DNA of 8,370 nucleotides from an uncultured Olsenella sp. (GCA_959598545.1 CAUGFC010000080.1:1-8370); one strand, 5' to 3'; shown: positions 1 through 7,152, counted from the stretch's first letter. Notes: a model not told the origin generated them from the letters alone. Made by a program: numbers and translations.

Positions 1-1110
1 CCGGACGTGAGCGACGCGCCCGACGCCGAGGAGCGCTTCAAGGAGGTCAACGAGGCCTACACCGTGCTCTCCGACGACCAGAAGCGCGCCAACTACGACC
101 GCTACGGCGACCCCAACGGCCCCGCCGGCTTCGGATCCGACTACGTCGACGTCTCCGACATCTTCGGGGGCGGCGGCTTCGGCTTCGGCGACATCTTCGA
201 CTCGTTCTTCGGCGGCATGGGCGGCCGTGGCTCTTCCGGCGCCGCCCAGCGTACGCGCGGCCGCGACATGGGCATCCGTCTCACCATCACGCTCGAGGAG
301 GCGGCGGCCGGCTGCACCAAGACCGTCGCCTACACGCGCCTTGCCCCCTGCGAGGACTGCGGCGGCACGGGCGCGGCCGAGGGCGGCCACCTCCACACCT
401 GCGATCGCTGTCACGGCACGGGTCGCGTCGTCGAGGTCCAGCGCACCATCTTCGGCCAGATGCAGACCCAGGCCACCTGCCCCGCCTGCAACGGCCAGGG
501 CCAGGTCATCGACCGACCCTGCGAGACCTGCGAGGGCCAGGGTCGCACCCCCTCGCGCGAGAAGGTCGAGGTCGAGGTGCCCGCCGGCGTCCACTCGGGC
601 CAGACCCTCACCATCGAGGGCAAGGGCGAGGCAGGGCTGCGCGGCGACACCTGCGGAAACCTCGTGGTCAGCGTGGAGGTCGCCGAGAGCGAGCGATTCG
701 AGCGCCAGGGCGACGACCTCTACTGCACCGTGACGGTCGACGCGCTGCAGGCGATCGTCGGCACCGCGGTGACCGTGGACGGCATCCTGGAGGGCGAGCG
801 GGTCACCGTCTCCGTGCCCGCCGGCTGCCAGTTCGGGCAGCGCGTCATGGTGGAGGGTCGCGGCATGCCGCGCCTCGGCATGGCCGCACGCGGCAACCTC
901 GTCGCCGTCGTCCAGATCGAGACCCCGCGCGACCTCACTCCCTCCCAGCTCGATGACATCGCCGCCATCGTCTCCGCCCGCGGCGGCGTCCCCGTCGAGA
1001 AGGACCTCGAGCCCGAGGGCTTCTCCGCCGCGGCCGAGAACGCCGCCGAGCACTTCTCGCACGAGCACTGGCGCGCGCCCAAGAACCCCTTCAAGGGCGG
1101 CCGCAGGTGA
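1..1110 (+). CDS. dnaJ: Chaperone protein DnaJ (Hsp40), 5'-truncated by the window edge
   Basis: Cytosolic co-chaperone that delivers unfolded clients to DnaK and stimulates its ATPase. The reading frame is open from base 1: the first codons read Pro-Asp-Val, the end of the conserved HPD motif, so the GTG at base 7 is an internal Val codon and the true start lies about 100 bases upstream. In order: the end of the J domain (through NYDRYG, to about base 115), a Gly/Phe-rich linker with DIF motifs (about 130-240), four CxxCxGxG zinc repeats (Cys codons starting at 349, 400, 478 and 520; region 349-543), and the two C-terminal substrate-binding beta domains (about 550-950). All eight zinc-binding cysteines are present, so this is a complete type I DnaJ. 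The TGA stop overlaps the mtaB GTG start, implying translational coupling. An hrcA or grpE/dnaK gene may lie upstream; that is inference. Confidence 0.97.
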   Translation, partial: PDVSDAPDAEERFKEVNEAYTVLSDDQKRANYDRYGDPNGPAGFGSDYVDVSDIFGGGGFGFGDIFDSFFGGMGGRGSSGAAQRTRGRDMGIRLTITLEEAAAGCTKTVAYTRLAPCEDCGGTGAAEGGHLHTCDRCHGTGRVVEVQRTIFGQMQTQATCPACNGQGQVIDRPCETCEGQGRTPSREKVEVEVPAGVHSGQTLTIEGKGEAGLRGDTCGNLVVSVEVAESERFERQGDDLYCTVTVDALQAIVGTAVTVDGILEGERVTVSVPAGCQFGQRVMVEGRGMPRLGMAARGNLVAVVQIETPRDLTPSQLDDIAAIVSARGGVPVEKDLEPEGFSAAAENAAEHFSHEHWRAPKNPFKGGRR

Positions 1111-2387
1111 GCGAGGCCAACGGCGTCTCCCTCGTCAACCTCGGGTGCCGCGTCAACCGGGTCGAGCTCGACGCCATGGCGCTCGAGCTCGAGCGCGCGG
1201 GCGCGAGGCTCGTCGCGGAGCGCGACGCGCGCGTCGTGGTCGTCAACACGTGCGCGGTTACGGGGGAGGCGGAGGCCAAGACGAGAAAGGCGGTGCGCCG
1301 CGCGGCGTCGCTTCCCGGCCGACCGCTCGTCATTGCCACCGGCTGCGTCGCCAACCTCTTCGCCGACGAGATCGCGGCGCTCGCCCCCAACGTGCGCGTC
1401 GAGCGCGACAAGTCCGCCGTCGCCGCCCTTGCTCTTTCCGAGCTCGGGCTCAGCGGGACCGACGACGGCCCCGACGCCCCCGCGGAGGGCTGCGCGCCCG
1501 CGCCGACGCCGACCGGGCGCACGCGCCCCGGCATCAAGATCCAGGACGGCTGCGACAACCGCTGCACCTACTGCATCGTCTGGCGCGCCCGCGGCGCCGG
1601 GCGATCCCTGCCCCCCGAGGAGGTCCTCTCGGCCGTGCGCGCGGCCCAGGCCAGGGGCGCCCACGAGGTCGTGCTCACGGGCATCAACCTCGGCAGCTAC
1701 CGGTCGCCTGACGCCGCGGGACGCGAGCTGCGCCTCCCCGCGCTTCTCGACCTGCTCCTGTCCGAGACCGACGTTGAGCGGATCCGCCTCTCCTCGATCG
1801 AGCCGCCCGACGTCACGCCCGAGCTCTGCCGCACCATGGCCGCGGCGGGAGATCGCGTGGCGCCCTTTCTCCACGTCTGCCTCCAGTCCGGGTGTGACGA
1901 GACGCTCAGGCGCATGGCGCGCGTATATCGCACGGCCGACTTCCGGCGCGTCGTGGAGACTGCCCGCGAGCACCTGCCGCACGTCGCGCTCGGCACCGAC
2001 CTCATCGTCGGGTTCCCGGGCGAGACGGACGAGGACTTCGAGCGCTCGCTCGACTTCTGCCGAGAGGCCCGCTTCGCGAAGATGCACGTCTTCCGCTACT
2101 CGCGCCGTCCCGGCACCCCCGCCGCGACCATGGCAGGGCAGGTGGACCCGCACGTCATGGCCGCGCGCGGCGACCGCGCCCGCGCGCTCGCCGACGAGCT
2201 GCGCCTCGCGGAGGCGCGCCGCCTGGTGGGGGAGAGGGACCTCGTCGTCGTCCAGTACCCCGGCCGCGGCGTGTCCGGCGGCCTGTTCGACGTCCTTCTC
2301 GAGGCGTCGGTCCCCGTGGACAGCCTCGTCCCGGTGCGGCTCACCGGCGTCCGCGACGACGCGACGCTCCTTGCGGAGCTTCTCTAG
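1107..2387 (+). CDS. mtaB: tRNA (N6-threonylcarbamoyladenosine(37)-C2)-methylthiotransferase MtaB
   Basis: Radical-SAM enzyme that adds a methylthio group to t6A37 of ANN-decoding tRNAs (making ms2t6A). Of 426 residues, the N-terminal UPF0004 domain carries the three cysteines of the auxiliary [4Fe-4S] cluster (C14 in NLGCRVN, C49 in NTCAVTG, C80 in ATGCVAN). The radical-SAM domain has the CxxxCxxC motif at C149/C153/C156 (GCDNRCTYC). Other family blocks are LTGINLGSY near 190, RLSSIEPPDV near 227 and TDLIVGFPGETDEDF near 297. The last ~50 residues resemble a short TRAM RNA-binding domain. NLGCRVN and the GINLG block favour MtaB over MiaB or RimO. An Ala/Pro-rich linker (about 115-140) joins the first two domains, and the usual Pro after CIV is Trp. 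The GTG start forms a 4-base overlap with the dnaJ stop; a weak AAGGG sits 9 bases upstream. Confidence 0.93.
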   Translation: MSEANGVSLVNLGCRVNRVELDAMALELERAGARLVAERDARVVVVNTCAVTGEAEAKTRKAVRRAASLPGRPLVIATGCVANLFADEIAALAPNVRVERDKSAVAALALSELGLSGTDDGPDAPAEGCAPAPTPTGRTRPGIKIQDGCDNRCTYCIVWRARGAGRSLPPEEVLSAVRAAQARGAHEVVLTGINLGSYRSPDAAGRELRLPALLDLLLSETDVERIRLSSIEPPDVTPELCRTMAAAGDRVAPFLHVCLQSGCDETLRRMARVYRTADFRRVVETAREHLPHVALGTDLIVGFPGETDEDFERSLDFCREARFAKMHVFRYSRRPGTPAATMAGQVDPHVMAARGDRARALADELRLAEARRLVGERDLVVVQYPGRGVSGGLFDVLLEASVPVDSLVPVRLTGVRDDATLLAELL

Positions 2388-2418
2388 GCGCGTTGACGCC
2401 CCGGCTCTCGCGATTTGG

Positions 2419-2510
2419 CGTGAGGCGCGCCTGAAGTTGACGAACCGGACGTTTTTCTTCCCAAATCGGCCAGAAAACGTCCGCATTCTCCACTTGAGGC
2501 CGTGAGGCGC
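2419..2510. repeat. 10-base direct repeats flanking a palindromic element
   Basis: CGTGAGGCGC occurs at 2419-2428 and again at 2501-2510 without mismatch. The two copies abut the 72-base palindrome between them on both sides with no leftover bases. This arrangement is what a target-site duplication made by insertion of a small mobile element looks like. Seen in sequence: the exact repeats and their placement. Inference: that they arose by transposition. A GC-rich background makes chance repeats somewhat likelier, but an exact 10-mer in these two precise places is hard to explain by chance. Confidence 0.6.
2429..2500. repeat. 72-base imperfect palindrome, MITE-like or REP-like element
   Basis: The arms 2429-2455 and 2474-2500 are inverted copies matching at 21 of 27 positions. 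The inner ten bases (CGGACGTTTT against AAAACGTCCG) match perfectly, and the spacer is 18 bases. The ends read GCCT...AGGC. The element is less GC-rich than the genes on either side and has no coding capacity. It sits between mtaB and phoH, about 45 bases upstream of the likely phoH -10 box, so as RNA it could also act as a loose hairpin terminator for the dnaJ-mtaB transcript. I see no other copy in this window. Confidence 0.6.
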
Positions 2511-2545
2511 CAAGGCGCCCCAGGCCACCGCGCACGCCGATGGGC

Positions 2546-2551
2546 TATCAT
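2546..2551 (+). promoter_or_regulatory. Possible -10 box of a phoH operon promoter
   Basis: TATCAT lies 27 bases upstream of the phoH start, at the right distance for a short leader. The mtaB-phoH gap is the only one above 16 bases between dnaJ and recO, so a separate promoter here is plausible. No convincing -35 hexamer is seen 16-18 bases upstream. Confidence 0.35.
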
Positions 2552-2569
2552 CGACTCAGCACCCGTCCC

Positions 2570-2575
2570 AGGAGG
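2570..2575 (+). promoter_or_regulatory. Ribosome binding site that sets the phoH start
   Basis: AGGAGG lies three bases before the ATG at 2579. The in-frame ATG at 2540 would add 13 residues, has no Shine-Dalgarno sequence, and lies upstream of the likely -10 box. The start at 2579 is therefore preferred. Confidence 0.75.
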
Positions 2576-2578
2576 AAC

Positions 2579-3550
2579 ATGGAGCCAACGCAGGTCCGTC
2601 TCACCATCCCCGACTCCGTTGACCCGACCGCGCTCATGGGGCCGGCCGACTCCCTGCTTAGGCGCATAGAGGGCGGCTTCGACGCCATGGTCTCGGTGCG
2701 CGGCAACGTCGTGAGCGTCTCAGGCCCGGCCGACGTCGTCGACCAGGTGACCTCGGTCTTCTCGCGGCTCATCCGGCTCGTCGACGCGGGCGAGACCCCG
2801 TCCGCCGGAGAGGTCGACGTGATAATCGACCAGGTCCGCCATGGCGCGGAGCGTGTCTCGCTCGTCGGCGACGACATCCTGCTCACGTTCCGCGGCCGTG
2901 CGATCCGGCCCAAGACCGCGGGCCAGAAACGCTACGTCGACGCCATCCGCAGGAGCACCGTCACGTTCGGGCTGGGCCCGGCCGGCACCGGCAAGACCTA
3001 CCTCGCCATGGCAATGGCCGTGGCGGCCCTCAAGCGCCACGAGGTCGGGCGCATCGTGCTCGCCCGTCCCGTCGTGGAGGCGGGGGAGTCTCTCGGTTAC
3101 CTCCCGGGCACGCTCGCCGAGAAGCTCGACCCCTACGTGCGCCCGCTCTATGACGCCCTGTTCGACATGACGGACATCGAGAAGGGCAACGTGCTCATCG
3201 AGCAGGGCATCATCGAGATCGCCCCGCTCGCCTACATGCGCGGTCGCACGTTCAACAACGCCTTCGTCATCCTGGACGAGGCGCAGAACACCACGCCCGA
3301 GCAGATGAAGATGTTCCTGACGCGCCTGGGCTTCTCGTCAACCTTCGTGGTGACGGGCGACGCCACCCAGCGCGACCTGCCCGGCGAGGGCGGCCTGGAG
3401 TCCGCCCGCCGCGTCCTCGAGGGCATGGAGGGCGTCTCGTTCGTCGACTTCGACAGAAACGACATCGTCCGGCACGCGCTCGTCGCCCGCATCGTGGACG
3501 CCTACGAGCGCGACGCCGCGGAGAGAGGGGAGGGCCGTGATGCCCGCTGA
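2579..3550 (+). CDS. phoH: PhoH family ATPase (PhoH-like protein)
   Basis: Cytosolic P-loop protein of 323 residues, the usual length for the PhoH/YbeZ family. The N-terminal ~100 residues form a KH-like nucleic-acid-binding region. The ATPase core has Walker A GPAGTGKT at 133-140, ARPVVEAGESLGYLPG near 162-177, Walker B VILDEAQN at 230-237 and the TGDATQ sensor block at 259-264. The family relates to superfamily 1 helicases. The widespread phoH-ybeY neighbourhood suggests a shared role in rRNA maturation or RNA turnover; the phosphate-starvation link in the name comes from E. coli and need not apply. The gene ends 11 bases inside ybeY, implying coupled translation. Identity is firm; the exact RNA substrate is unknown. 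Confidence 0.94.
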   Translation: MEPTQVRLTIPDSVDPTALMGPADSLLRRIEGGFDAMVSVRGNVVSVSGPADVVDQVTSVFSRLIRLVDAGETPSAGEVDVIIDQVRHGAERVSLVGDDILLTFRGRAIRPKTAGQKRYVDAIRRSTVTFGLGPAGTGKTYLAMAMAVAALKRHEVGRIVLARPVVEAGESLGYLPGTLAEKLDPYVRPLYDALFDMTDIEKGNVLIEQGIIEIAPLAYMRGRTFNNAFVILDEAQNTTPEQMKMFLTRLGFSSTFVVTGDATQRDLPGEGGLESARRVLEGMEGVSFVDFDRNDIVRHALVARIVDAYERDAAERGEGRDAR

Positions 3551-4049
3551 GTGCTACCTGGACGTCGAGGAGGGCGTCACGCCGCTGCTCGGCGAGGAGG
3601 AGCTCGAGCTGTGCTGCGAGGCCGCGCTCGAGCACGAGGGCGTCACCCGCGACTGCATGGTCTCCGTCTCCTACGTGAGCGAGGCGCGCATGCGCGAGCT
3701 CAACGCCCGGTGGCGCGACGTCGACGCGCCCACCGACGTCCTCTCGCTCGAGTGCGAGCGCCCCGACGACCCCGACCTCGCACCCGACGAGCCCTGCGAG
3801 CTCGGCGACATCGTGCTCGCGCCCGACTACGTGGCCCGCCAGGCCGCCTCCTTCGGCACGACCCCGGCCGACGAGGAGCGCCTGCTCGTCGTCCACGGCA
3901 TGCTGCACCTTCTCGGCTACGACCATCTCGACGAGGCGGCGGCCGAGGAGATGGAGGACCTCGAGATGGAGGTCCTCGGCCGCGTCGCCACCGACGGCAC
4001 GCTCACGCGCGTGGTCCTCACCCGCCATCGCGAGGAGGGCGACGCATGA
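3540..4049 (+). CDS. ybeY: Endoribonuclease YbeY (rRNA maturation factor)
   Basis: Metal-dependent single-strand endoribonuclease needed for 16S rRNA 3'-end maturation and ribosome quality control. The 169 residues match the usual 150-170. The signature HGMLHLLGYDH is at 119-129 and gives the three zinc-binding histidines H119, H123 and H129. The conserved blocks RWRDVDAPTDVLSL (57-70) and GDIVLAPDY are also present. Start choice: a GTG at 3537 directly precedes the ATG at 3540; GGGAGG at 3528-3533 is spaced six bases from the ATG and only three from the GTG, so the ATG is preferred. The start lies inside phoH and the stop overlaps the dgkA start as ATGA, so the genes are probably translationally coupled. 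Confidence 0.95.
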   Translation: MPAECYLDVEEGVTPLLGEEELELCCEAALEHEGVTRDCMVSVSYVSEARMRELNARWRDVDAPTDVLSLECERPDDPDLAPDEPCELGDIVLAPDYVARQAASFGTTPADEERLLVVHGMLHLLGYDHLDEAAAEEMEDLEMEVLGRVATDGTLTRVVLTRHREEGDA

Positions 4050-4426
4050 TCCCCGGATCAAAGAGCGACCATCCCGGCTTCCGCAAGAGCTTCCTCTTCG
4101 CCATCCAGGGCTTCCGCACCGCGGTCGCCACCGAGCGCAACATCAAGGTCATGCTCGCGGTCGGCGCCTGCGCGGTCGTCGCCGGCCTCGCCCTGCAGAT
4201 CGACCTGCTCAGCTGGGCCATCATCCTGCTCTGCTGCGGCGTGGTCATCATGGCCGAGCTGCTCAACACCGCGGTCGAGACGGTCGTCGACCTCGTCTCG
4301 CCGGAGTTCCACCCGCTCGCGGGACGCGCCAAGGACATCGCGGCGGCCGCCGTGTGGGTGCTCTCGTGCCTCGTCGCCATCGTCGGCGTCCTCGTCTTCG
4401 CCAACGCGATCCTCGCGCGCCTGTGA
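4046..4426 (+). CDS. dgkA: Diacylglycerol kinase / undecaprenol kinase (DgkA family)
   Basis: Small integral membrane kinase that phosphorylates a membrane lipid with ATP. Gram-positive members mostly act on undecaprenol, feeding the cell-wall lipid carrier pool. Of 126 residues, about three hydrophobic segments are visible (roughly 35-51, 54-70 and 99-120). Residues equivalent to the E. coli DgkA active site are present: E30 in ATERN, E71, N74 and E78 in AELLNTAVE, and K96/D97 in RAKDIAAAAV. The ATG at 4046 forms an ATGA overlap with the ybeY stop. The same frame stays open far upstream through ybeY, but that is antisense-free GC-rich frame noise. The choice between undecaprenol and diacylglycerol as substrate cannot be made from sequence alone. 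Confidence 0.92.
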   Translation: MIPGSKSDHPGFRKSFLFAIQGFRTAVATERNIKVMLAVGACAVVAGLALQIDLLSWAIILLCCGVVIMAELLNTAVETVVDLVSPEFHPLAGRAKDIAAAAVWVLSCLVAIVGVLVFANAILARL

Positions 4427-4442
4427 TCTTCCAAGGAGTCGT

Positions 4443-5354
4443 ATGACCGAGAAGAACGTTCCCTTCACCAGCGGCTTCGTTGCTCTGGTGGGCCGCCCCA
4501 ACGCCGGCAAGTCGACGCTGCTCAACGCCATCATGGGCGAGAAGCTCGCCATCACGAGCCCCGTGGCGCAGACCACGCGGCGTCGCATGCGCGCGGTGGT
4601 CAACACCGACCACTCCCAGCTCGTGATCATCGACACGCCGGGCCTGCACAAGCCCAAGGACGCCCTGGGCTCCGAGCTCAACAAGAGCGCCCTCGGCGAG
4701 CTGGCGGACGCCGACGTGGTCGCCTTCCTCGTGGACGCGACCAAGCCCGTGGGCCGCGGCGACGAGTGGGTTGCCAATCACGTGGCCCGCTCTGACGCCG
4801 ACTACAAGCTGCTCGTGCTCACGAAGGCGGACGTGGCCAAGCCCGAGCAGGTCGCCGCGCAGCTCGAGGCAGCACGTGCGCTCTGCGACTTCGACGACGA
4901 GCTCGTGGTCTCGGCGACCGAGGGCTTCAACGTGGACGCGTTCGTCGAGCTCGTCTCCGCCCACCTCCCCGAGGGCCCGCGCTGGTTCCCGGAGGACATG
5001 GACGTGGACGCCTCGCCCGAGGAGCTCGCCGCGGAGTTCGTACGAGAGAAGCTCTTCCTGCACCTGCGCCAGGAGCTCCCGCACTCCGTGGGCGTCATCT
5101 GCGACGACATCGACTTCACCGATGACGACCACGCCACCATCACGGCCACGATCCTCGTGGAGCGCGAGGGGCAGAAGGGCATCGTCGTCGGCCGCGGGGG
5201 CCAGATGATCAAGCAGGTGGGCATCGAGGCGCGCCGCGACATCGAGCGTCTGCTCAACTGCAAGGTCTTTCTCGACCTCACGGTGCGCGTCTCCCCGGCG
5301 TGGCGTCGCGACGAGCGGCAGATTCGCCGCCTCGGCTACTCCGTGGAGGAGTAG
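4443..5354 (+). CDS. era: GTPase Era
   Basis: Essential GTPase that binds the 3' end of 16S rRNA and aids 30S assembly. All parts of a 303-residue Era are visible: G1 GRPNAGKS at 17-24, switch I QTTRRR near 43-48, G3 DTPGLHKP at 64-71, G4 TKAD at 127-130 and G5 SAT at 157-159. The C-terminal KH domain has the RNA-binding loop GRGGQMI at 250-256 and the closing VRVSPAWRRDERQIRRLGY. G4 has Thr in place of the usual Asn, a variant I recall in other actinobacterial Era proteins. AAGGAG at 4433-4438 is well spaced from the ATG. The gene follows dgkA by 16 bases. The ybeY-era pairing makes functional sense, as both act on 16S rRNA maturation. Confidence 0.97.
   Translation: MTEKNVPFTSGFVALVGRPNAGKSTLLNAIMGEKLAITSPVAQTTRRRMRAVVNTDHSQLVIIDTPGLHKPKDALGSELNKSALGELADADVVAFLVDATKPVGRGDEWVANHVARSDADYKLLVLTKADVAKPEQVAAQLEAARALCDFDDELVVSATEGFNVDAFVELVSAHLPEGPRWFPEDMDVDASPEELAAEFVREKLFLHLRQELPHSVGVICDDIDFTDDDHATITATILVEREGQKGIVVGRGGQMIKQVGIEARRDIERLLNCKVFLDLTVRVSPAWRRDERQIRRLGYSVEE
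5345..5351 (+). promoter_or_regulatory. Ribosome binding site supporting a TTG start for recO
   Basis: GGAGGAG inside the last codons of era lies six bases before the TTG at 5358. The following residues (MPGRRTYRTRAIVL) match the usual RecO N-terminus, so this TTG is the likely start, with translation coupled to era. Confidence 0.7.
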
Positions 5355-5357
5355 GCC

Positions 5358-6107
5358 TTGCCCGGCAGGCGCACCTATCGGACGCGCGCGATCGTGCTCG
5401 ACCGAACCAAGCTGGCCGAGCAGGACCTCATCCTGACGCTGCTCGCCGCCGACGGCAGCCAGGTGCGGGCCGTCGCAAAGGGCGCGCGCAAGCCGGGCGG
5501 CCGCCTCGCGGCGCGCGTCGAGCTCTTCTGCGAGACCGACTTCCTCCTCGCCGCCGGACGTTCCCTGGACGTCGTGAGCGAGGCGCAGACCGTCGAGCCC
5601 CACGCCGCCCTGCGCGGCGACTACGAGCGGGTCGCGGCGGCGAGCGCCGTCGTGGAGGTCGCGCGACTCACCTGCTACGAGGACGCCCCGGACGGCTTCC
5701 TCCACCCGATCTGCTCGCGGGCCCTGCGCGCGTGCGAGGAGGCCGCCGACCGCGCCCATCTCGACCTCGTCGTCGCTGCGTACGCCATGAAGGTGCTCGC
5801 CCACGGCGGGTGGAGGCCCGAGCTCGCGGGGTGCTGCGCATGCGGCGACCCGGACGTCTCGTACTTCTCGGCCGCCGCCGGTGGTGTCCTCTGCGCGAGC
5901 TGCGCCCGCGAGGTCGCCGGGGCCCGCGAGCTATCGAAGTCCGAGGTCGCATGGCTGCGCGCGCTGCTGGGCCTCACCTTCGACGAGCTCCTCGCCGCGC
6001 GGATTGACGCCGAGACCGCGATCGCGCTTCTCGGCGCCGCGCACGTCTGGTCCGCCACCCACCTCGACGCCCGTCTCCGCGCGACGGAGTTCTACCTCGG
6101 CGTGTGA
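5358..6107 (+). CDS. recO: DNA repair protein RecO
   Basis: Recombination mediator that, with RecR, loads RecA onto SSB-coated single-stranded DNA. The product of 249 residues is typical in length. The N-terminal OB-fold (about 1-80) begins RTRAIVLDRTKLAEQDLILTLL and includes the basic AKGARKPGGRL stretch near 40-50. A helical region follows, with a zinc site built from C159/C162 and C179/C182, as in many RecO proteins. It starts with TTG three bases after era. Its TGA stop is one base from the stop of the convergent minus-strand gene, and no terminator hairpin with a T-run is visible there, so transcripts of the two genes may overlap. Confidence 0.93.
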   Translation: MPGRRTYRTRAIVLDRTKLAEQDLILTLLAADGSQVRAVAKGARKPGGRLAARVELFCETDFLLAAGRSLDVVSEAQTVEPHAALRGDYERVAAASAVVEVARLTCYEDAPDGFLHPICSRALRACEEAADRAHLDLVVAAYAMKVLAHGGWRPELAGCCACGDPDVSYFSAAAGGVLCASCAREVAGARELSKSEVAWLRALLGLTFDELLAARIDAETAIALLGAAHVWSATHLDARLRATEFYLGV

Positions 6108-6108
6108 C

Positions 6109-7122
6109 CTACTCCCAAGAATGCTGACTGAGCAGACTGGCAATCTCCTTCGTATCTGGCAGCTCCTTGAGTCCTAGAACCTCAGACAGGTCGAAGACGC
6201 GGCCGCCCATGGGTGCCCCTGGCGTGACCTTGCGGAAGTTCGTCTCATAGAACCGCTCCACAAAGAAGAACTTTCGGTCAATGGTCCTGCTCACGCCTGT
6301 CTCGACCTCATGGTCCAGTGCGTCAAGGATGCGTTTGTTCCAGTCCTTTGGCACATGCCCGTCGAGGTGCTCCATCGTTTCTTCGCCGTCAGCAAAGGAT
6401 ACGCTGCATGTCCCCGTGACCTTACCGATCGCCCTAAGGCTCTTGTCTCGGTACAAACCCAGATAACGGAATTCCCGAAGGCGAGTTTCAAGCCCGCAGT
6501 AGTAGAGATCGTGCTCGAAGGCGTAGTCAAAGGTCGCGTTTGCCAGCTGCATCCTAAGTCGAGATTCTGCGCCGTCGTCTTTCATGAGGCCATCGTGCTC
6601 GCAGTAGTCTCTAAAGTCATCCAGTATGTCTTGCATCTCGTAGTCACGCTCGTCGAGCGCGCCCTCTACTGCCGCCATGATGCTCGCAAAGGTTGCGTGA
6701 GCATGTCGAACGAGAGCGTCGTGGCTTCGGTTGTGTTCGGCTACGATTTGTTTGATGCATTTCTCGAATTGAGGCTTTAGCTCAGTTGGCGCCAAGGTAA
6801 GCAGGACGTTGCGCGAGTCGTGTCCGATGGCGTTCAGATGATGCTTGAGCTGATCCAACGAGAATGAATTTGCGTTTCGCTTTGTCTCAACGACAAGCTT
6901 GAATCCAGCTTGGGAGATGGTGGCATCGGGCACGCTGCTCGCGTTCTTCTCCTGAATTGTGAAGACTGGCTCCGCCTCGAAGCTGTCGAGGCGGGCGATG
7001 TCCTTCAGCGCCCGATAGAACTTGTCGGGGGAGTATTGGTAGAGGCGCGATAGCAGCAGCATCGTATTCGCGGTCGCCACATTCTCCTTCTGGTGGTAGC
7101 GCTGGAAATAGTGGATGCGCAT
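6109..7122 (-). CDS. Putative PD-(D/E)XK nuclease-fold protein, unknown family
   Basis: I do not recognise this 337-residue family with certainty. The N-terminal part (about 45-115) shows the layout of a PD-(D/E)XK nuclease core: VPDATI with P65-D66, then a hydrophobic strand ending in ETK (E79, K81), then LDQLKHHL with Q91 resembling the Q-containing helix motif of many such enzymes. E49, E51 and E58 could supply a further acidic residue. The middle (115-200) is helical and acidic. The C-terminal part has aromatic-rich strands (CGLETRLREFRYLGLY near 209-224; KFFFVERFYETNF near 284-296) and may be a second, beta-rich domain. There is no signal peptide or membrane segment. Sampled 60-base blocks gave 34/60 and 26/60 GC against 50/60 in recO, suggesting horizontal acquisition. 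It is a candidate stand-alone restriction or defence gene; the function is inference. Confidence 0.8.
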   Translation of the reverse strand: MRIHYFQRYHQKENVATANTMLLLSRLYQYSPDKFYRALKDIARLDSFEAEPVFTIQEKNASSVPDATISQAGFKLVVETKRNANSFSLDQLKHHLNAIGHDSRNVLLTLAPTELKPQFEKCIKQIVAEHNRSHDALVRHAHATFASIMAAVEGALDERDYEMQDILDDFRDYCEHDGLMKDDGAESRLRMQLANATFDYAFEHDLYYCGLETRLREFRYLGLYRDKSLRAIGKVTGTCSVSFADGEETMEHLDGHVPKDWNKRILDALDHEVETGVSRTIDRKFFFVERFYETNFRKVTPGAPMGGRVFDLSEVLGLKELPDTKEIASLLSQHSWE

Positions 7123-7124
7123 GA

Positions 7125-7131
7125 TTCCTCC
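7125..7131 (-). promoter_or_regulatory. Ribosome binding site of the nuclease-like gene
   Basis: Read on the minus strand, GGAGG followed by AATC precedes the ATG whose complement is at 7120-7122. This supports that ATG as the start and shows the gene is set up for its own translation. Confidence 0.6.
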
Positions 7132-7152
7132 GCTCGTCGAAACGTCGCAACC

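Noticed and set aside
7..9. GTG as the start of dnaJ
   Set aside because: The preceding codons are Pro-Asp of the HPD motif, so the frame continues upstream of the window and this codon is internal.
720..2528. A 602-codon open frame on the minus strand
   Set aside because: It lies antisense to dnaJ and mtaB, both clearly recognised. Its product is low-complexity Arg/Ala/Gly/Asp-rich text typical of a shadow frame in GC-rich DNA.
3551..4045. In-frame upstream extension of dgkA through ybeY
   Set aside because: The extension is Arg-rich shadow sequence of ybeY. The ATG at 4046 overlapping the ybeY stop gives a normal DgkA length.
4263..5804. A 513-codon open frame on the minus strand
   Set aside because: It is antisense to era and its neighbours and has a repetitive, charge-biased composition with no family motif.
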